In this document: in pieces, positions 50,025 to 60,873 of the stretch
How the letters are laid out: every line of letters starts with the position of its first letter
How positions within the stretch are numbered: position 1 is the stretch's first letter
NCBI RefSeq assembly: GCF_001544135.1
Contig: NZ_BCPV01000006.1
Location: forward strand, 1-64,000
Length of the DNA stretch: 64,000 nucleotides
Source of the DNA: Geobacillus zalihae NBRC 101842
Lineage (GTDB): Bacteria; Bacillota; Bacilli; Bacillales; Anoxybacillaceae
Direction of reading: 5' to 3'
Made by a program: the position numbers and the translations under genes
The notes under the pieces: model-generated
Databases searched by the model: none
Seen by the model: only the letters and a program-made list of their open reading frames with translations
What the model was told of the DNA's origin: nothing

Positions 50025-51569
50025 CTATAATATGGAATGTGTTGACTTCTTTCGGTATTCCGAAGGTGTAAGCCCTTCCATTTTTTCGAATTGTGTAACA
50101 AAGTAATCCACGCTCCCAAATCCTACTTTCTCCGCCACTTCATAGATGCGCAAATTCGTCGTCCGCAGAAGCTTCTTTGCCTGCCCAATGCGCAGCTGCA
50201 ACAAAAACTCTTTAAAATAGAAACCATATGTTTTTTTGAACAGTTGACCTAAATAAACGGGGTTCATATAAAATTGTTTAGCAATGCTTTTTAGGCTGAT
50301 ATTTTCCGTATAATGCTCCTCAATATATCTCTTTATTTTATGAATTTCACATAGTGAAAGCGGCTTCCTTTGTTCTTCCACTACCCAGCAACATTCCACC
50401 GCAAAATCCATCACCCTTTTCCTCAATTCTTCCAAACGGAAAGGATAGTCTTGACATTCTAGCACTCGGGGCAAAGTCGTCAGTTGTTCCTCACACGCTC
50501 CTGCTCGTTTGACGAGCTGAAGCGCTTTCTGTACGAAATAAAGAATAAACGTCTGCACAGCCTCAGCGGACAAGCGGCGAACACGAAACTGGACGAACAG
50601 ATCTTTTATGGCGGTCATCAGCTGCTCCAGCCGCGCCTCTTCTATATACTCCACCAATGTTTGGCATTGTCCATCATCAACGCTGGGATAAGAAAGCGTG
50701 ATTTCTTTTACCTGTTCATAAAAAACGATTCTCTCGTCGTTGACGTATTTATAACGCAACGCTTCACCTGCTTCCCGAATCCGTTCTTGAAGACAATCAG
50801 CAGGCGACGAAAAAGCGCTAACATAAATCGTCACATCAAGAGGTACGTTCACGAGTTGCTCAGAGAACCGGTATAGATTATGACGTATCTCCTCTTCGCC
50901 CTCCCCAATAAATAACAGCCCATATCGCTGCCTTCCGTGCTCATAGATTGGGAAATGAATCGGCTGTTTGACAACGCGATGATAAATCTCCTTAATTTTA
51001 GTTTTGTAGGCGGCATCGGCAGCTAGATGAACCATATCGGCCTTGCTGTTGATCTCGATGATCGCATAACCCGAAAGTATAGATGAAGAGACTCCCCAAT
51101 CTCCCATTTCCCTGAGACTTGTCCCCTTTTTTCCTGTCACCCATTCATAAAACAAAAACTCAGCTTGCTGCTTCTTTCTCGTTTCCTTCTCCTGATTCAA
51201 TACTTCCGCTATTCTTGATAACGACTGTTCAAACTCTCTTTTATCAATCGGTTTTAATAAAAAGTCGCAAACCCCATATTTAATCGATTGCTGCGCGTAG
51301 AAAAAGTCATTGTATCCGCTGACTACAATAAACTTCGTTCCTGTTTGTCCGCTTCGGGATACCCTCTGAATCAATTCAAGCCCATCAATTCCTGGCATCC
51401 GAATATCCGTCACGATAAGGTCGGGACGCAACCTGGCTACCTCACGGAGCGCCTGCTCTCCATTATCCGCCTCCCCACAAATTCGATATCCGCATCCTTC
51501 CCAATCAATCAACGTTTTCATGCCTTCCCGCACAAACATTTCATCATCGACTAACATGACTTTATGCAT
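50025..51569 (-). CDS. xynC: AraC-type response regulator (YesN-type, XynC)
   Basis: A 514-residue response regulator: receiver domain 1-120 with phospho-acceptor in TDIRMPGIDG, a long linker region, and a C-terminal AraC DNA-binding domain (about 410-510: SLKSIAKQFYMNPVYLGQLFKKTYG and YEVAEKVGFGSVDYFVTQFEKMEGLTPSEYRKK). In T-6 the regulator XynC binds the xynE promoter. It lies 83 bases after the axe2 gene, with GGGGGGATCGG before ATG 51569. I found no separate XylR palindrome here, so its transcription probably comes from the promoter at 53196. Confidence 0.88.
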   Translation of the reverse strand: MHKVMLVDDEMFVREGMKTLIDWEGCGYRICGEADNGEQALREVARLRPDLIVTDIRMPGIDGLELIQRVSRSGQTGTKFIVVSGYNDFFYAQQSIKYGVCDFLLKPIDKREFEQSLSRIAEVLNQEKETRKKQQAEFLFYEWVTGKKGTSLREMGDWGVSSSILSGYAIIEINSKADMVHLAADAAYKTKIKEIYHRVVKQPIHFPIYEHGRQRYGLLFIGEGEEEIRHNLYRFSEQLVNVPLDVTIYVSAFSSPADCLQERIREAGEALRYKYVNDERIVFYEQVKEITLSYPSVDDGQCQTLVEYIEEARLEQLMTAIKDLFVQFRVRRLSAEAVQTFILYFVQKALQLVKRAGACEEQLTTLPRVLECQDYPFRLEELRKRVMDFAVECCWVVEEQRKPLSLCEIHKIKRYIEEHYTENISLKSIAKQFYMNPVYLGQLFKKTYGFYFKEFLLQLRIGQAKKLLRTTNLRIYEVAEKVGFGSVDYFVTQFEKMEGLTPSEYRKKSTHSIL

Positions 51570-51652
51570 CCCGATCCCCCCTTTTTCCTTCCAAACGATA
51601 GTCCTTGCTTTTTTAGAAACATGTCTGTTCCTTCAAGCAGCTGGGTGTTATT

Positions 51653-52306
51653 TCATTTCCCCCAATCAAAGCCAATCGCCTTCAAAAACGCTCTTGCTAG
51701 AATCATATGTCCCGCAACAGACGGATGAACGCGATCCCAAGCCAATGCCGCCGGATAAAGAGTCTTTAATACCTCGTTAAAAGCAGCCTGGGTATCAACG
51801 AATATACTGTTTGTCTCTTCGGCAATTTGTTTGACAACGAGACCGTACTCGTCCATGGTCCGGCGCATCGGATCGTGCTCATTCCCTTCGATATAAAACG
51901 GGGTCATAAGGATGATTCCCGTAACGTGCGGCTTCGTCTCCATCACAAGGCTGCGGAGCGTTTCTTCGTACTCATCCACGTACACATGTTTTTCTTTAAT
52001 GAATGGTAAATCGTACTGCCGCCAAACATCGTTAATCCCAATCATGATTGATACCCAGTCCGGCTTTTGGGCAATCACATCCTCCTGCCATCTTGCTTTC
52101 AAATCCCGAACCGTATTGCCGCTGATTCCTTTATTGACAACCCGAATCCCAAGTTCCGGATAAACGGCTTGCAAAAGACCGTTGACATAGGATACATATC
52201 CTGTGCCTAACGCGCCGAATAATCCCTCCCCCTCTGGCTTGGCGCGATCGCAGTCCGTTATCGAGTCGCCAATAAACAACAGCTTCTGCCCTTTGCCAAG
52301 GATCAT
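51653..52306 (-). CDS. axe2: Acetyl-xylo-oligosaccharide esterase (Axe2)
   Basis: An intracellular SGNH/GDSL hydrolase that removes acetyl groups from imported xylo-oligosaccharides. The 217-residue protein has catalytic S15 in FIGDSITD, oxyanion residues G61-64 region (GISGN) and N92 in GIND, and D191 and H194 in DRVHPS, the same numbers as T-6 Axe2. ATG 52306 follows AAGGAGGAAAG. It is 21 bases after the NIF3-family gene and probably co-transcribed with it and the two-component genes. Confidence 0.93.
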   Translation of the reverse strand: MILGKGQKLLFIGDSITDCDRAKPEGEGLFGALGTGYVSYVNGLLQAVYPELGIRVVNKGISGNTVRDLKARWQEDVIAQKPDWVSIMIGINDVWRQYDLPFIKEKHVYVDEYEETLRSLVMETKPHVTGIILMTPFYIEGNEHDPMRRTMDEYGLVVKQIAEETNSIFVDTQAAFNEVLKTLYPAALAWDRVHPSVAGHMILARAFLKAIGFDWGK

Positions 52307-52327
52307 GTTTCTTTCCTCCTTCAATGA

Positions 52328-53122
52328 TTACAAAAAATGAAAAATTGGTTTTTCCGAGAGAAAATACACAGGAATGGCCGGAAACATGGCCCTTAGCTTC
52401 TCAGCCAAGTATCTCATACCGGGCTCCTCACTTTCTGCATGCCCTAACACTACCAATACGTGTTGCCTCCCTTGCTGTACGGCGTCTCGAACGTATTCCG
52501 GCGTTTCCCATTCAGGTCCTTCCCCATAAATGATGGCATCAAGCTTCTCTTTTTCAAACAACGGAATCGCCAAAGATCCGTGGCCACGATAGCCGGCCAG
52601 CAGCGCGACACGCGTACATAAGGCCGAGACATCCCCCGCAACCCTTATGAATGAAATGCCTAATCTTTCCTTTATTGTGCTGACCATCTCCGTAGCCGCC
52701 ATCCTAGGGATTGTCAAAATTGCAGCAGTCGGTTCGTATTTAGAAACATACGACTCCCACCCCAAAGCACGGACTAAACCATCCACAATCCCGTCAGGCT
52801 GGTAGCGATGCCAATAGTCATGAAAACGATAAATGGCAATGCCTGATTCACGGATTAGGCGAACTTTTTCTTGATACACCGGGTCGTTTTTTACCGTTTC
52901 ATCATGGTCAACGTGACTATAAAACAACCCTTCATGAGTAATGAGAAGATTGGCCCCCATTCGGACAGCTTGCTCAATGACGCGATACGTAGGCATGAAA
53001 CTGACGGCGATCCCCCTCACCTCCGTGCCCGGATCCCCATATTTAAGCGTATCTACTGTAGAGGAAAGGCGCTCTGCACCGGCTGTCAATCGTTCCATCA
53101 CCGTTTGAACCGTAACAGTCAT
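52328..53122 (-). CDS. NIF3-family (DUF34) metal-binding protein
   Basis: A 264-residue NIF3/DUF34 protein, a dinuclear-metal fold. Ligand candidates are the histidine in LLITHEGLF, the H-D of YRFHDYW and the C-terminal H and E of LGHAESEE. Function of the family is unsettled (GTP cyclohydrolase-like fold, reported links to tetrahydrofolate or nucleotide metabolism). Here it is the first gene of an operon with axe2 and the two-component system, an unusual setting. It has a promoter with an XylR-like operator, so it should be xylose-induced. CATTCC-rich DNA and an AAAGGAATAAAG ribosome site precede ATG 53122. Confidence 0.82.
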   Translation of the reverse strand: MTVTVQTVMERLTAGAERLSSTVDTLKYGDPGTEVRGIAVSFMPTYRVIEQAVRMGANLLITHEGLFYSHVDHDETVKNDPVYQEKVRLIRESGIAIYRFHDYWHRYQPDGIVDGLVRALGWESYVSKYEPTAAILTIPRMAATEMVSTIKERLGISFIRVAGDVSALCTRVALLAGYRGHGSLAIPLFEKEKLDAIIYGEGPEWETPEYVRDAVQQGRQHVLVVLGHAESEEPGMRYLAEKLRAMFPAIPVYFLSEKPIFHFL

Positions 53123-53171
53123 CGCTTTATTCCTTTCTGAAATTTGAATTCCTTCAATCGCTTCAGTCCAC

Positions 53172-53196
53172 TAAGTATGTTTATCCTTTAAACTAA
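53172..53196 (-). promoter_or_regulatory. XylR-like operator of the NIF3-axe2-xynCD operon
   Basis: A 25-base imperfect palindrome with TAAGTATGTTTA and TTTAAACTAA arms lies directly after the -10 box. It shares about 18 of 25 bases with the site at the xynA promoter (53482-53506). Confidence 0.6.
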
Positions 53197-53224
53197 TTTT
53201 ATAAAGAATCTTTTAAATTTTCAA
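53196..53224 (-). promoter_or_regulatory. Promoter of the NIF3-axe2 operon
   Basis: TTGAAA (53219-53224) and TAAAAT (53196-53201) on the - strand, spacer 17 bases. Confidence 0.6.
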
Positions 53225-53481
53225 GAGTCCTCCCGCTCTAGGCAGGACATCAATCCTTATCTTGCCAGAATTCATCCTTCCACACCCATCGACGTCATGG
53301 TTCATGTTCCTCTTCCTTCAAAGGTTGGTAGCTGAATAAGCCCTCCTCCGTCTTGACTCCTTTCTGAAAAACCGTCCTAGTAGATCCCGCTCCTTCTCCT
53401 TGGCATGAAGCGGCGGATCAACAGAGCGGATTTACCCGGACATGAAAATGGCCGCTTCTGTTTTGCCAATAATAAAAAAAC
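53225..53481. other. Intergenic stretch between divergent operons
   Basis: About 257 bases between the two divergent promoters. I see no gene, repeat or clear hairpin in it. Confidence 0.4.
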
Positions 53482-53506
53482 TTAGTATATTTAATTGATA
53501 AACCAA
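53482..53506 (+). promoter_or_regulatory. XylR-like operator at the xynA promoter
   Basis: A 25-base imperfect palindrome (TTAGTATATTTA and ATAAACCAA arms) covers the -35 box. It resembles the operator at 53172-53196 and the TTAGTTTG-type half-site of Bacillus XylR operators. Confidence 0.55.
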
Positions 53507-53523
53507 GTTGGTGTTGTTAAAAT
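53495..53523 (+). promoter_or_regulatory. xynA promoter
   Basis: TTGATA (53495-53500) and TAAAAT (53518-53523), spacer 17 bases. The resulting leader is about 155 bases long. Confidence 0.6.
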
Positions 53524-53612
53524 AAAATCAGGTCAACCTCTCAACAACCATCGGTCTTCTCGCGCAATCCGGCATCTGTCTCGCAAAGTTGACCACTACA
53601 AAGAAAGGAAGT

Positions 53613-53626
53613 GGTAAGCGCTTTCT
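53613..53626 (+). promoter_or_regulatory. cre site in the xynA leader
   Basis: GGTAAGCGCTTTCT has the symmetrical AAGCGCTT core of strong cre sites and matches the consensus at 12 of 14 positions. At about +85 it would act as a roadblock. Confidence 0.6.
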
Positions 53627-53669
53627 ATTGTTCATGTCGTTTTGCGATGAATACTATAGAAAAAGTTAA

Positions 53670-54908
<1,239 letters not shown>

Positions 54909-54925
54909 GACTGATCGAAAAGGAA

Positions 54926-54970
54926 AGAGAGGGAGGTCGAAAGTAACGATCCCCTCTCTGTTTCTGTTTT
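54926..54970 (+). terminator. xynA terminator
   Basis: AGAGAGGG(A) pairs with CCCCTCTCT across a 16-base loop, followed by GTTTCTGTTTT. It starts 18 bases after the stop. Confidence 0.75.
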
Positions 54971-55275
54971 AAGAAAGGTAGTATCTTTATTCCCTTAGCT
55001 CTTCGCTAAAAATTGTACTTGACAAGAAAATGAAAACCACATTCTTCTTTTTCACCAATTAATTCCTCACGCAATATGATGAGGTTTGTCTTTACAAGCC
55101 AAGTACATCCTTTGGCGAAACCATTCCCCTGTAAAAAAATCGACCTTTCTCCAAATCGGATTTTCATACGTTCAAACCGGTTCGTTATGGCAACGCGCAT
55201 TTCACCAACGGATGAGGTGAGTTTCCTCCTTTTCGCTGCAGGTCGCCTTGATTTGCCCATTTCACACGCATCATT
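54971..55275. other. Intergenic stretch after xynA
   Basis: An 84-codon minus-strand frame (55006-55260) contains FERMKIRFGERSIFLQG, faintly like the end of a kinase ATPase domain, but lacks a ribosome site and start context. It may be a remnant. No other feature seen. Confidence 0.25.
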
Positions 55276-55920
55276 TTATTTTCCTTGTTGCCACATTTCC
55301 TGCTTTTCTTCCATTTTTCGAAATACGCGCAATGCAGTGCCCATCACGACCAAAGCCATCGTGCTGATGCTGAAAAACGGGATCAGCCCAGGAATATACA
55401 TGAGGACGAACAACAGAATTCCGAGGCCAATCAACATGACAAGTGTCATAAGCGGATTGGCCATTCCGATCAACAAAGCATACTTCATATATTGCCAGAA
55501 ACGCAATTCGTAATGGACATAAAGCGGAAACACATACAACAATACAACGGTATAAAAAAGAAAAACGACGAGCAAGGCTACAGAAAATGGAAATTTCCAT
55601 TCCGGCGAAACATGAGCGAGATAAAGCATATCAACGTAAAAAATATACCCCATTGCCAAAAGAAACAAACCGATCCGATTGGCTCGCCAAAATTCGCGCT
55701 TATACGTGCGGGCGAACGTTTTCAACACAGGAATCTCTGTATCGTGAAAAAATATCCATTTCCTTATAACGGTAAATAGCGCCACTGTCGCAGGAGCAAT
55801 CCCGAAGATCACCAGCCCGATAATAGTAAAAAAAATCCACAACAAGTTAACGTATGCGAGCCTTGTCACCCATTCGCACGCCCGATAAAGCTTCCCATCC
55901 AACAGACCAGTGCGCATCAT
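55276..55920 (-). CDS. YesL family (DUF624) membrane protein
   Basis: A 214-residue protein with five or so membrane helices, of the DUF624/YesL family that is often linked to oligosaccharide ABC transporters and YesMN-type regulators in Bacillales. The N-terminal LYRACEWVTRLAYVNLLWIFFTIIGLVIFGIAPATVALF is characteristic. Function unknown. AAAGGTGATGA precedes tandem ATGs at 55920/55917. It is the last gene of the long minus-strand glucuronate/xylan operon, 77 bases after uxuB. Confidence 0.85.
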   Translation of the reverse strand: MMRTGLLDGKLYRACEWVTRLAYVNLLWIFFTIIGLVIFGIAPATVALFTVIRKWIFFHDTEIPVLKTFARTYKREFWRANRIGLFLLAMGYIFYVDMLYLAHVSPEWKFPFSVALLVVFLFYTVVLLYVFPLYVHYELRFWQYMKYALLIGMANPLMTLVMLIGLGILLFVLMYIPGLIPFFSISTMALVVMGTALRVFRKMEEKQEMWQQGK

Positions 55921-55997
55921 TCATCACCTTTAATTTTTTTGCTAAAATCAGTATAACATAAGACGAAAAAAGAAGGGAGACTTTGTTTATTCTCCCT

Positions 55998-56843
55998 TCA
56001 AACTCCGGCATAAGCTAAAAATCCTCCGTCAACCGGGATCACGGTGCCGGTGACGAACCCGCTTGTTTGATCATCGACAAGCCAAAGAAGCGTTCCTAAC
56101 AAATCTTCTGGTCTACCTAGCCGCCCCATTGGCGTATGCGCCAAGATTTTTTTTGTCCGCTCGCTATACGATCCATCGGGCTGCTTGAGCAAATGTTCAT
56201 TTTGCTTCGTCAAAAAGAATCCCGGGGCAATCGCATTGACGCGAACCCCGATCTCAGCGACATGCACAGCCAGCCATTTCGTGAAGTTTTCAATTCCCGC
56301 TTTAGCCGCACTGTACGCCGGCACTTTCGTCATCGGCCGCGGAGCGCTCATCGAGGAAATATTGATGATGGTTCCCCCTCTTCCTATCATCTGTTTAAGA
56401 AAATGCTGCGTCGGGATGATCGTCCCAAGAATATTTAAATCAAAAACATAGGAAAACCCTTCTGTCGTCAAGTCGAAAAACGTTGTAATGTCTTGATTCT
56501 CTAGATCCTGCAACTCGAGTATTTCCTTTGTCGTAATGCCTTGCGGATGGTTTCCGCCTGCCCCATTAATCAGGACATCGCACGGCCCGTAAACGTCCGC
56601 TACCATTTCTGCCGCCTGTTTGACGCGTTCGACATCCAGAACATCGCACGAAATGGCCAGCGCCTCACCTCCTCGCTCTTCAATTTCATTCTTGATTCTT
56701 TCAGCTTTCTCGAGCGTTCGGTTTAAAATCGCCACTTTCATTCCTTGGCGGGCCAGTTCTTTCGCCATGCAGCTGCATAATACCCCACCCCCGCCCGTTA
56801 CAACCGCTACCTTGCCTTTTAAACTTGGATGGATCGGGAGCAT
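55998..56843 (-). CDS. uxuB: D-fructuronate reductase, SDR type (UxuB)
   Basis: Reduces D-fructuronate to D-mannonate with NAD(P)H. The 281-residue protein is a classical short-chain dehydrogenase: [18 protein letters not shown] cofactor loop at about 17-34, NGAGGNHP near 92, catalytic YSAAK near 178 and SSMSAPRP upstream of it. It overlaps the end of uxuA by 25 bases, which couples their translation. In E. coli UxuB is a long-chain enzyme; this SDR form is the Bacillus/Geobacillus type. Confidence 0.92.
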   Translation of the reverse strand: MLPIHPSLKGKVAVVTGGGGVLCSCMAKELARQGMKVAILNRTLEKAERIKNEIEERGGEALAISCDVLDVERVKQAAEMVADVYGPCDVLINGAGGNHPQGITTKEILELQDLENQDITTFFDLTTEGFSYVFDLNILGTIIPTQHFLKQMIGRGGTIINISSMSAPRPMTKVPAYSAAKAGIENFTKWLAVHVAEIGVRVNAIAPGFFLTKQNEHLLKQPDGSYSERTKKILAHTPMGRLGRPEDLLGTLLWLVDDQTSGFVTGTVIPVDGGFLAYAGV

Positions 56844-57934
56844 GTCTTCTCACCTTCCTGCTTCTTTTTTTCATTCTCCAAACTATCCCAAATGCCCAGC
56901 AAGTACATAATGCCAAGCGCCCGATCGTACAACCCGTAACCAGGACGAGCTTGTTCCCCCCAAATCATTCGGCCGTGATCTGGTCGAATGTACCCTTGAA
57001 AATCAGCTTCATGCAACGCTTTCATGATCTCGCATATATTCAACGAACCGTCGCAACTGCGATGAGACGTTTCCTCAAAATCGCCGTTCGCGTGAATTTC
57101 GACATTCCGTACATGAGCAAATGGCACTCGTCCCATTCGCAAAAAATGGCGGAAAATGTCCGGAACATCGTTGGCCGGATTGGCTCCAAGCGATCCGGAG
57201 CATAATGTCAACCCGTTCGCCGGGCTGTTGACCATATGAACGATTCGATCCAAATTCTCCTTATTGGTCGCAATCCGCGGCAATCCGAACACCGACCAGG
57301 GCGGATCATCAGGATGGAGAGCCATCCGAACGCCACACTCTTCCGCTACTGGAACGATTTGTTCCAAAAAGTAACGCAAATGATCAAATAGATCATCTTC
57401 GGTTACCCCTTTATATAGCGAAAAAAGAGGCTTGATTGTTTTCAAGCGTTCCGGTTCCCATCCCGGAAGCAAAAACCCGTTCGCTCCGCTTTCAATGCGG
57501 CGGATCATTTCCTCCGGATCGATTTGTTCAATCTTTTGTTTCTCATAGGCGAGCACCGTCGATCCGTCAGGCCGCCTTTTGGCTAAATCAGAACGGGTCC
57601 AGTCAAAAATCGGCATAAAGTTGTAACAAATCACTTTCACTCCTGCTCTCGCCAAGTTGCGAATCGTTTGTTTATAGTTTTCAATATATCGATCTCGCGA
57701 GGGTAAACCAAGTTTAATATCTTCGTGGACGTTGACGCTCTCAATGACTTCAAGATGAAATCCTTTTTCATTTACCTGCCGTTTGAGTTCCAATATATCA
57801 TCAAGCGGCCATACTTCACCGACTGGAATATGATATAGAGCTCCAACGATTCCTTCAACTCCTGGAATTTGCCGAATATGATCTAATGAAACAGTATCAT
57901 GTTCCTTTCCGAACCAGCGAAACGTCATTTTCAT
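56819..57934 (-). CDS. uxuA: Mannonate dehydratase (UxuA)
   Basis: Dehydrates D-mannonate to 2-keto-3-deoxygluconate. The 371-residue protein starts [20 protein letters not shown] and has the conserved stretches [41 protein letters not shown] and [11 protein letters not shown], which carry the metal-binding His, Cys, Asp and Glu residues. The start at 57934 is eight bases after the uxaC stop. In this and other Bacilli it follows uxaC directly. Confidence 0.95.
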   Translation of the reverse strand: MKMTFRWFGKEHDTVSLDHIRQIPGVEGIVGALYHIPVGEVWPLDDILELKRQVNEKGFHLEVIESVNVHEDIKLGLPSRDRYIENYKQTIRNLARAGVKVICYNFMPIFDWTRSDLAKRRPDGSTVLAYEKQKIEQIDPEEMIRRIESGANGFLLPGWEPERLKTIKPLFSLYKGVTEDDLFDHLRYFLEQIVPVAEECGVRMALHPDDPPWSVFGLPRIATNKENLDRIVHMVNSPANGLTLCSGSLGANPANDVPDIFRHFLRMGRVPFAHVRNVEIHANGDFEETSHRSCDGSLNICEIMKALHEADFQGYIRPDHGRMIWGEQARPGYGLYDRALGIMYLLGIWDSLENEKKKQEGEKTCSRSIQV

Positions 57935-57941
57935 TCTGATC

Positions 57942-59357
57942 TCATCCCCCACTCACGCCGACTTGAAAGTATTGTTTCGCGTTGAAGTAACATACATCTT
58001 GAACGATTTTCCCTAAAAAATCATAGTCTTGCGGCACCTCTCCTTTTTCAATCCATGAACCGATCAAATTGCATACAATTCTGCGAAAATACTCGTGGCG
58101 TACATAAGACACAAAACTCCTTGAATCGGTCAACATTCCGACAAACGTGCTGAACACACCGACATTGGCAAGATCCGTCAAGTGTCTGATGATGCCATCT
58201 TGATGATCATTGAACCACCAAGCTGCGCCAAATTGAACTTTCCCTTTTACTCCTTCTGACTGAAAATTGCCGACCGTTGAGGCGACAATATAGTTATAAG
58301 CAGGGTTTAATGTGTACACAATCGTTTTTGGCAGTTGATCGCGACGCTCTAGCTCATTAAGAAAGGCATTTAACGGCTGGGCAAGGAAAAAGTCATGAAT
58401 CGAATCATATCCTGTATTCGGACCAAGACGCTGAAACATCTTTTCATTTGTATTTCGAATCGAACCGATGTGCAGCTGCATCACCCAACCAAGTGAGTGG
58501 TACAATCGGGCTAAGAAGCATAAAGTGAAAGTTTTATATTTTTCCTCCTCCTCACGGCTGAGGACAAATCCATTTTTTCGTTTTTGAAAAATATCGTTTG
58601 CTTCCTTCCATCCGCATTCTGAATACGGCATCGATTCTAAGCCGTGATCAGCCATCCGGCATCCTTTCTCGTGAAAATAACGCACTCGGCTTTCAATGGC
58701 TTGCAGCAGCTGATTGTAATCATGAATCGGCAGGCCAGCTGCTTCCCCTAGCTTTCCCACATAGTCTAAAAACGAAGGGCGGTTGATTTCAATGACTGCA
58801 TCAGGACGAAAAGACGGAACAATCTTTACTGGAAATGATGGATCTTGGGCGATTGCCTGATGATCAGCTAAATCATCGAGCGGATCGTCCGTTGTCCCAA
58901 TCCACTCCACATTAGATTTGACCATGAAAGAGCGGGCTGAGAATCCTTCCTGTCTCAATAAAGCGTTGCAATGATCCCAAATTTCGCGCCACGTCCGCTC
59001 ATTCAGAAGAGCATCCACTTGAAAATAGCGTTTTAGCTCTAAATGTGTCCAATGATAGAGTGGATTCCCGATGCAATACGGCACCGTTTTCGCCCATGCT
59101 TGAAACTTTTCCTCTGGAGAGGCGTTTCCGGTAATATACTTTTCTTCGACTCCCATCGCCCGCATCGCCCGCCATTTGTAATGATCCCCCTCGAGCCAAA
59201 GCTCCGTCATATCATGAAACCGCCGGTCTTCCGCAATCTCTTTTGCGCTCAAATGGCAGTGATAATCAATAATCGGCAATGATTTCGCATAGTCATGGTA
59301 TAACACTTCGGCATGCTTGTTTTGCAACAAAAAATTTTCATGAATGAACGGCTGCAC
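57942..59357 (-). CDS. uxaC: Glucuronate isomerase (UxaC)
   Basis: Isomerises D-glucuronate to D-fructuronate. The 471-residue protein belongs to the amidohydrolase-fold UxaC family, with [18 protein letters not shown] near the N-terminus (metal ligands HxH), [11 protein letters not shown] in the middle and [20 protein letters not shown] near the C-terminus. GTG 59357 follows GGGAGGGAG; upstream codons in frame have no ribosome site. First enzyme for the glucuronate released by AguA. Confidence 0.94.
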   Translation of the reverse strand: MQPFIHENFLLQNKHAEVLYHDYAKSLPIIDYHCHLSAKEIAEDRRFHDMTELWLEGDHYKWRAMRAMGVEEKYITGNASPEEKFQAWAKTVPYCIGNPLYHWTHLELKRYFQVDALLNERTWREIWDHCNALLRQEGFSARSFMVKSNVEWIGTTDDPLDDLADHQAIAQDPSFPVKIVPSFRPDAVIEINRPSFLDYVGKLGEAAGLPIHDYNQLLQAIESRVRYFHEKGCRMADHGLESMPYSECGWKEANDIFQKRKNGFVLSREEEEKYKTFTLCFLARLYHSLGWVMQLHIGSIRNTNEKMFQRLGPNTGYDSIHDFFLAQPLNAFLNELERRDQLPKTIVYTLNPAYNYIVASTVGNFQSEGVKGKVQFGAAWWFNDHQDGIIRHLTDLANVGVFSTFVGMLTDSRSFVSYVRHEYFRRIVCNLIGSWIEKGEVPQDYDFLGKIVQDVCYFNAKQYFQVGVSGG

Positions 59358-59393
59358 ACTGTCTCCCTCCCGCAAAGCGAAACTTCCAACAAC

Positions 59394-60092
59394 TTATACA
59401 AAATAATGAGGATACTGCCTTTTTAGTACGTCTTTTTCAATTTCGACAAGCCGCAAATGCTCTTCCATCACCTGACGCACTTTCTCTGCTTCTTTATTCG
59501 CAATTAACCGATAAATTTGCTTGTGATGGGAAATAATAATGTCCCAATCAAGATCGGATGATAGTCTCAGTACACGCAAACGATTGAAATGACTGTTTAA
59601 ACTTTGCACCATTTTCCACGAGCGCGACATTCGGCAGCCATCGTAAATGAGCTGATGGAACTTTTCATCAAGCTCAAACAACTCAAGAAAATTTCCTTTT
59701 TCGGCACACAACTCTTGCATCGCAATATTCTTCTCCATTTCAAATAGATGATCTTGACGCAATTTCGTACAAGCTAAAACGGCCACTTCTTTCTCGACAA
59801 CCTCGCGGATAAAGCGCCCTTCCTCCACATGTTCCAAGTTGATGCGCGAAACAATGGTTCCGCTTTGCGGAATAATATCAAGCAATTCTTCTTGCGCCAG
59901 TTTGAGAAATGCTTCCCGCACCGGGGTGCGGCTAATATGCAATTGCTCAGCAATTTCCTTTTCGGAAATTTTTGTTCCTGGTTCCAACTCAAGGCGCAAA
60001 ATCTTTTCCTTTAGCATCTCGTACAACTGGTCGCGCGCCGAACCTCTGACAGAACTTTTAATTTGTTGGCTTTGTTGGGCAGTAAAGATCAC
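59394..60092 (-). CDS. uxuR: GntR/FadR-family repressor (UxuR)
   Basis: A 232-residue GntR regulator of the FadR/FCD subgroup. The winged HTH lies at about 15-85 (EIAEQLHISRTPVREAFLKLAQEELL, then PQSGTIVSRI), and the all-helical FCD effector domain has the metal-binding pattern (D-x-x-F-H, H, H) in LDEKFHQLI and downstream. In T-6 and Bacillus this gene represses the glucuronate genes and responds to an intermediate of the path. It lies between kdgA and uxaC in the operon. GTG 60092 follows AAGGGGA. Confidence 0.9.
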   Translation of the reverse strand: MIFTAQQSQQIKSSVRGSARDQLYEMLKEKILRLELEPGTKISEKEIAEQLHISRTPVREAFLKLAQEELLDIIPQSGTIVSRINLEHVEEGRFIREVVEKEVAVLACTKLRQDHLFEMEKNIAMQELCAEKGNFLELFELDEKFHQLIYDGCRMSRSWKMVQSLNSHFNRLRVLRLSSDLDWDIIISHHKQIYRLIANKEAEKVRQVMEEHLRLVEIEKDVLKRQYPHYFV

Positions 60093-60115
60093 CTTGCGAT
60101 TCCCCTTTTTCTTAT

Positions 60116-60125
60116 ATACTAGTAT
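60116..60125 (-). promoter_or_regulatory. Palindrome upstream of uxuR
   Basis: ATACTAGTAT is a perfect ten-base palindrome 23 bases before the uxuR start, in the 115-base gap after kdgA. FadR-type GntR proteins bind short palindromes of this sort, so it may be a UxuR operator. Confidence 0.4.
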
Positions 60126-60207
60126 GGCAGTGATAAAGTACATCCATGATCATGTGTTTTCTTCCAATGTAGGAAAGAACATATTTCCTGTCAAATTTCT
60201 CAGCGAT

Positions 60208-60858
60208 TCATTCACCCGCATTCTCTCCCCTCACCTTGTGCACAATCGACATCCATTGAGCTGCCCGTTCGGCAATAATCTTCCACTGATCGTTTTTCAA
60301 TGCCCCTTCAACCTTCACTAACGAGTTCCCGACACCGATGGCATCCACTCCCGCTTTTATATACTCTCCAGCCGTTTTCAGATTGATTCCTCCAGTTGCG
60401 ATGAGGGGGATGTGGGGGAGCGGCTCCTTTATGCTTCGAATATAGTTTGGCCCAAACACATGAGCAGGAAATACTTTCACCATATCAGCCCCGTGCTGAA
60501 AAGCATTCACAATTTCGGTCGGCGTCAATCCTCCTGCGATACTGACAACGCGATTTTGTTTTGCCGCCTGAATCACATCAATAGAAAGGAAGGGAGAAAC
60601 GATAAACCGCGCCCCAGCTGAAATCGCCCTCTGTGCTGTTTCAGCGTCCAGCACCGTTCCCGCACCGATCAACATATCTTTCAGTTCCCTTGCAGCCTTT
60701 TCCAACGCGGCCAAAGCCCCAGCTGTTTCCATCGTAATTTCCATGATTGGAATGCCTCCCTGCCGCAAAGCCAATGACAGCGGAAGAACAGTATCAACCG
60801 TCGCACCGCGGACGACTGGAATGATGCCAATCTCTCGAATCATTTGGACTACCTTCAT
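60208..60858 (-). CDS. kdgA: 2-Keto-3-deoxy-6-phosphogluconate aldolase (KdgA)
   Basis: Splits KDPG into pyruvate and glyceraldehyde 3-phosphate, the last step of the glucuronate path. The 216-residue TIM-barrel class I aldolase has the active-site glutamate in PIMEITMET (about 36-44) and the Schiff-base lysine in VKVFPAHVFGPNY (about 130-142). AAAGGAGATGAA precedes ATG 60858. It is 15 bases after kdgK. Confidence 0.94.
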   Translation of the reverse strand: MKVVQMIREIGIIPVVRGATVDTVLPLSLALRQGGIPIMEITMETAGALAALEKAARELKDMLIGAGTVLDAETAQRAISAGARFIVSPFLSIDVIQAAKQNRVVSIAGGLTPTEIVNAFQHGADMVKVFPAHVFGPNYIRSIKEPLPHIPLIATGGINLKTAGEYIKAGVDAIGVGNSLVKVEGALKNDQWKIIAERAAQWMSIVHKVRGENAGE

Positions 60859-60873
60859 GTAGGTTCATCTCCT

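Noticed and set aside
55006-55260. An 84-codon minus-strand frame after xynA
   Set aside because: There is a faint likeness to a kinase ATPase tail but no start context; kept only as a possible remnant.
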